Assembly: GCF_019399895.1 (NCBI RefSeq)
Contig: NC_091880.1
Coordinates: 2,666,001 to 2,730,000, forward strand
DNA: 64,000 bases
Direction of reading: 5' to 3'
Source of the DNA: Cardiocondyla obscurior
Taxonomy: Eukaryota; Arthropoda; Insecta; Hymenoptera; Formicidae
Notes under the pieces: model-generated
Database searches by the model: none
Seen by the model: the letters and a program-made list of their open reading frames with translations, nothing else
What the model was told of the DNA's origin: nothing
Program-made: the position numbers and the translations under genes
Shown: positions 60,401-64,000 of the stretch, piece after piece
Position numbering within the stretch: the stretch's first letter is position 1
Layout of the letters: each line of letters opens with the position of its first letter

Positions 60401-63400
60401 AAATCAGACATGCATTAGCTACATCGTCATACATTGGTAAAAGCTTTATGCATTATATAGATATTCTCGTTTTCTTCATTAAAAACAAACTCCATTTTAA
60501 TATAAAATAAAATAATTCCATTTTATATCTTAAAAAAAAGTATTATTAAATGAAATAAAATAAGCCTATTCATATGCATATTAATTTTTGCATGCTATTA
60601 AAATTAAAATACAATCTATTATGTATAAGCGTTAACTAATTGATTATAAAAAGCGGTAATCTATTATTATATCCAAACGTGTAAATTCGATCCAATATTA
60701 ATGTTAGCATGATACATGACACTATGTGCACAAACACAAACATATGTTGATTTCTTTTTCGTGAACGCGCGTGTTACTAACTTATAAGACAAAATTAATT
60801 TAACGATTATCATATTACACAACATCGAATCTGCAATTTTATTTTATTATTAATCAACATAAATCAAAATAACAGAAATTTAACACTGAAGCCAACGAGA
60901 GCGCGTTACTTCTTTGCTTCTTTGATTTGCAAATAAAATTTGTACTTACGTCACTAGTTCGTCTAAAACCATCTATGCTTCTTTCTGAGCATATGCTGCT
61001 GTTTTCGCTGTCGTCACTGTGATCTCCTTTGTTGCCCGGTATTCTTGTGTAGTTGTCGATACTATCAAAAGTCAGAGCGTCCGCCAGAGCAGATTCCGCT
61101 TCACGCGACTTCTGTAGCATCTTCTGCGCCATAACTGGCGGTCTAGTACTGTCTGTCGGTGACATATGTAGATTCCTTCCTCTATCGCACGTAATTCAAG
61201 TAATTTGTGTTATAATAACATAAGGTTATAATTGCTACAAATAAAATTTTTGTATTTACCTTAACTTGCTCGCAAAACTCCTGTCCATTCCAAATCTCTG
61301 TGGACTGGGTTCACGACTGTTACTTGTACTGCCAATTGTGTGTCCGGATAATCGTCTCGGTCTGCCTATCAGTGAATCACCTTCGCGATTATACGTAGCG
61401 TAACTTAACCTGGACGACGGGGAACCGGATCTACTGCTAGCTGTTGTAAGAAAATTTTTCGTTAGTTTTACCGTTGTATGTACTTATATCTTTGGTATCG
61501 TAAAAAATTACGGAACATACGTTGAGATTGTGAAACTCCTGACATTCTTGTCCTCGTTCTTGCAATTCTTTCTGGGCTAGCAATTGCATTGGGATCCGGA
61601 GATTTACTAGGACGAGCTAAATTATATAAAATAATATAATATTCATTACATATATATCAGTAAAAAAAATTGTTCAAGCTTGATTTTTGATAAATTTAGT
61701 AAGAATTACTCACTAATTGCCGCCGCTGCTTTTTGTCTGCTTAAATTTCCGTACATCAGCCTCGCTTTCGCTCTTTGAGCAGCATGCAAGTCAATTGCAC
61801 TGGTGGATCTAACTCCTGGTGTACCTCGATCTGCAGAAATATAAAACAAATTAATTTTACGGTGATACGTTGTTATTTTACACAATTCCTATTTTAAAAA
61901 CTTCTGTGTGAGATTGTAAAAGAAAAAAAAATCAATAATGTTGTTATAAGACAACAGTTTCGTTTGTGCATTTTTTTGTGGTGTGGCGTAATATAATGTA
62001 TGTACAAAGTGCGATCTATGTCTGAGGCAAATGACGACAGAACAATTACAGTGACTGTCTGTTGGTCTTTGTAGTATCGGGATACCAGATTGACGATAAG
62101 ACCGAGGCAAGGACGGAGTACGTCTGAGCGACCCGTGCGGTTGACTCGTAGTCTGATGCAAATTTTCCGTACTACCTTCATATGTTTAATGTAAAGAAGA
62201 GAAGTCGCAAAGCAGCATGAAAACAAAGTGACAAATCTTTTATATTAAGATCGCAACACGAGTAACATCAATATATTCAATTTCAACGTAACCCGTTTTA
62301 ATGGCGCGATTTATCGAGATAATATACAAGCAAAAAGTGTTTACCTGCCGCGCTCATTACAGGCCTAGCTGTACGCGGACTGACACTCGACGATCTTGCA
62401 TTAGCCACGATATTTAAACTGTTACTGCTGCCACTATTACTGAGAGACATTAATGAGCGTTTGTACGATGCATCCAAGGTATTAAGTAGTATCTCAGCCT
62501 GCTCTGGAAAGTGATTTTTAAATGCCCAGTACGATCTGAAAAAAAAAAAACAATAAAATTAATAACATTATTAAATTGATTTCGTCGTAAATAAGATAAG
62601 CCAACATTAGAACGCATCGAGATGTAAGAGACCACTCACTTTCTGGCGAAAGCTCGCGCTTCCGAATCGGAATCCGCAATACCCTTCTTAAGCGCTTCCG
62701 GTAATGTTGTTATGTGCTTCTGTAATATCTGCGCAGGCCAGGTTTGCAGAATTAAAGCCAGATATTCCCAAGATGCTCTGCGAATATCTTTGCTTTTGTT
62801 GCTCACGCACGATATTATAATAGGCACATATCGACTACAGTGGGTATTTTGAAGGATAAACCGAACTGCCACCGCACCGGCTGACGCCACGACCTAGTTA
62901 CCATGAAAATGGCAAGTGTAATTAAATTCTTCTATGGAGTAAAATTCTATGACGTGTAAATGCTCGCAGCACGTAATTATACGTAAAGATACGTAATTAA
63001 ACTTGAATGCGGTGATTTGGATGATAATAGAATCTAAATGTAGCATAGATCTGGTAGTGTGACTTACCTTGGCACTATTCTGTATGAGGTTCATTAACGT
63101 GAGCAAAACAGCTTCGCCAAAACTGGCAAATTTGATCTTCAGGCTCTGACTCAGAAAAGCGAGAGTTATACAGGCCTCTCGCGCTACTTGGGATCTAAGG
63201 TCGGTGCACGCCTGCTCAAACGGTCGCTGCACGTTCTTTAGGCACTCGTGGAAATTTTCGTAATTAGTGCCACCCGCGAGTACAATAGCTCTCAACTTTC
63301 TCATCTAAAAAAGAAAAAAGGTAAAAGACAACTGACATAAAAATTCAGTCCGTTCGTGGAAGGAGGGGGGAAGAAGATAGTCTTGTTTTCTCGCAGATAC

Positions 63401-63562
63401 ATACGCTATCCATTCTCAGCTTCCAGTCCTTTTTATCGTCTCCCACAGTATCTTTAATAATCTTCATCTGTTCTTCGAGATCCTTTGCCGAGAATAAATT
63501 GACAGTAGGCACGTCCTCGAACGAAGTAATAAAACATTCCTCGTCGACGGCTCCGGCTTGCG
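57468..63562 (-). CDS. chb: CLASP / chromosome bows (Orbit/MAST), 3' 1,177 codons; 5' end outside window
   Basis: Microtubule plus-end rescue factor acting in spindle and axon growth. Exons (minus): 63562-63405, 63304-63068, 62893-62640, 62535-62345, 62175-62050, 61830-61714, 61616-61521, 61440-61260, 61181-60950, 60303-60238, 60022-59691, 59582-59279, 59177-58993, 58894-58756, 58683-58554, 58479-58320, 58236-58023, 57955-57749 and 57674-57468. The first visible exon starts in phase, encoding QAGAVDEECFITSFEDVP, so the N-terminal TOG1 part lies further right. TOG2 covers about residues 1-230 (DLRSQVAREACITLAFLS). A Ser/Arg-rich linker with an EB1-binding SxIP-type motif (RQSGIPILQRP) follows, then TOG3 (about 550-770) and the C-terminal CLIP-binding domain ending SPRSNSKN. 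Order and motifs match CLASP1/2. A gene of about 1,480 aa is expected. Confidence 0.95.
60238..60303 (-). other. chb: 66-nt symmetric exon of CLASP, likely cassette
   Basis: This exon encodes SFSWSGSQSRLYRDVWDQSIPK between the Ser/Arg-rich linker exon and the TOG3 exon. Both neighbours are phase 0, so it can be skipped without frame change (TSD joined to DIKEII). CLASP genes are known for linker splice variants, so a cassette role is likely. The donor here (GTTTGTT) is weak, which is also compatible with regulated use. Confidence 0.55.
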
Positions 63563-64000
63563 CTGAAGTAATGATAGTTTTCTTTATATTCGCTTCAATG
63601 TGAACACACTCGTACGCCATACGTGTACGGTAAAAAAAAAAATTGTTTCTAAAAACTGTACTTATCATGCTTAATATTGTCCATAATTACGATACTAATT
63701 CTAAAAGTTACACAGACTGTTGTGAACAGTGCCCAAGCGATCACGAAATACATTAGAAATTAAACACGATGACGCTGTTGCATATGATAATTAATAAGTA
63801 CTATGTGTAGTTACATTACGTCAAGTTATAGATGAGAAGCATATGAGCTGATTGAGAAGCAATAATGAGCAAGGCATTCATTATCTTAATTGAGGGGAAA
63901 CTATATAATTCACTAATAAACTCCGTATTACAGAATTTATTCGTATTTAAGATCCCGTGTCGTATCGACAGCGCGATTATTTACGTAATTAATTTCTCTC
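63563..64000 (-). other. chb: CLASP intron, upstream exons beyond window
   Basis: AT-rich DNA upstream of the first visible CLASP exon. An in-frame ATG at 63620 (MAYECVHIEAN) extends the same open frame through the acceptor at 63563. It could be an alternative internal start, but the poly(T) acceptor context favours splicing. No TOG1 exon is present. Confidence 0.5.

Noticed and set aside
1..64000. CRISPR arrays, bacterial operons, tRNA or rRNA genes
   Set aside because: I found no spaced direct repeats of CRISPR type, no tRNA-like T-arm with matching acceptor stem and no rRNA segment. The intron structure shows eukaryotic DNA.

Overview
The window looks like insect nuclear DNA, most likely from a hymenopteran such as an ant. 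Genes are split by many GT-AG introns, intergenic DNA is AT-rich with poly(A) and (TA)n tracts, and CpG-rich islands sit near gene starts. The species call is inference; the gene families are read from the sequence. I joined exons by hand using splice sites and reading phase, and every junction given below keeps frame.

Layout: (1) 1-10125 has no recognisable coding gene. A CpG-rich island lies at about 5.8-6.6 kb, and the AT-rich stretch up to 10.1 kb is probably the long 3' UTR of the next gene. (2) 10126-28410, minus strand: a complete frazzled/DCC/neogenin netrin receptor with 26 coding exons and 1,491 codons of protein, including a 9.7-kb first intron. (3) 28.4-33.1 kb: a compact housekeeping cluster with TMEM186 (+), mitochondrial ribosomal protein S7 (-) and two unassigned coding-like exons (-). 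(4) 33108-35199, plus: Mkk4 (MAP2K4/JNKK), 8 coding exons. (5) 40646-42149, plus: a FoxJ1-type forkhead factor, 3 exons. (6) 47.3-52.2 kb, plus: a sugar-porter (trehalose-transporter-like) MFS gene with a non-coding leader and a cluster of three perfect CRE palindromes upstream. (7) 53027-53221, plus: an orphan flavin amine oxidase exon, probably a relic. (8) 57468 to beyond 63562, minus: the C-terminal 1,177 residues of CLASP (chromosome bows/Orbit); its 5' exons lie outside the window.

The genes are not an operon. Three are classically neuronal or cytoskeletal (netrin receptor, JNK kinase, CLASP), but neighbourhood alone does not link them. No new multi-gene system was found. The most useful unusual signals are two stop-free in-frame introns (one inside an Ig domain of frazzled, one inside the forkhead domain), symmetric cassette-like microexons, several long inverted repeats, the CRE cluster, the amine oxidase relic and two unexplained coding exons in the 29-33 kb cluster.
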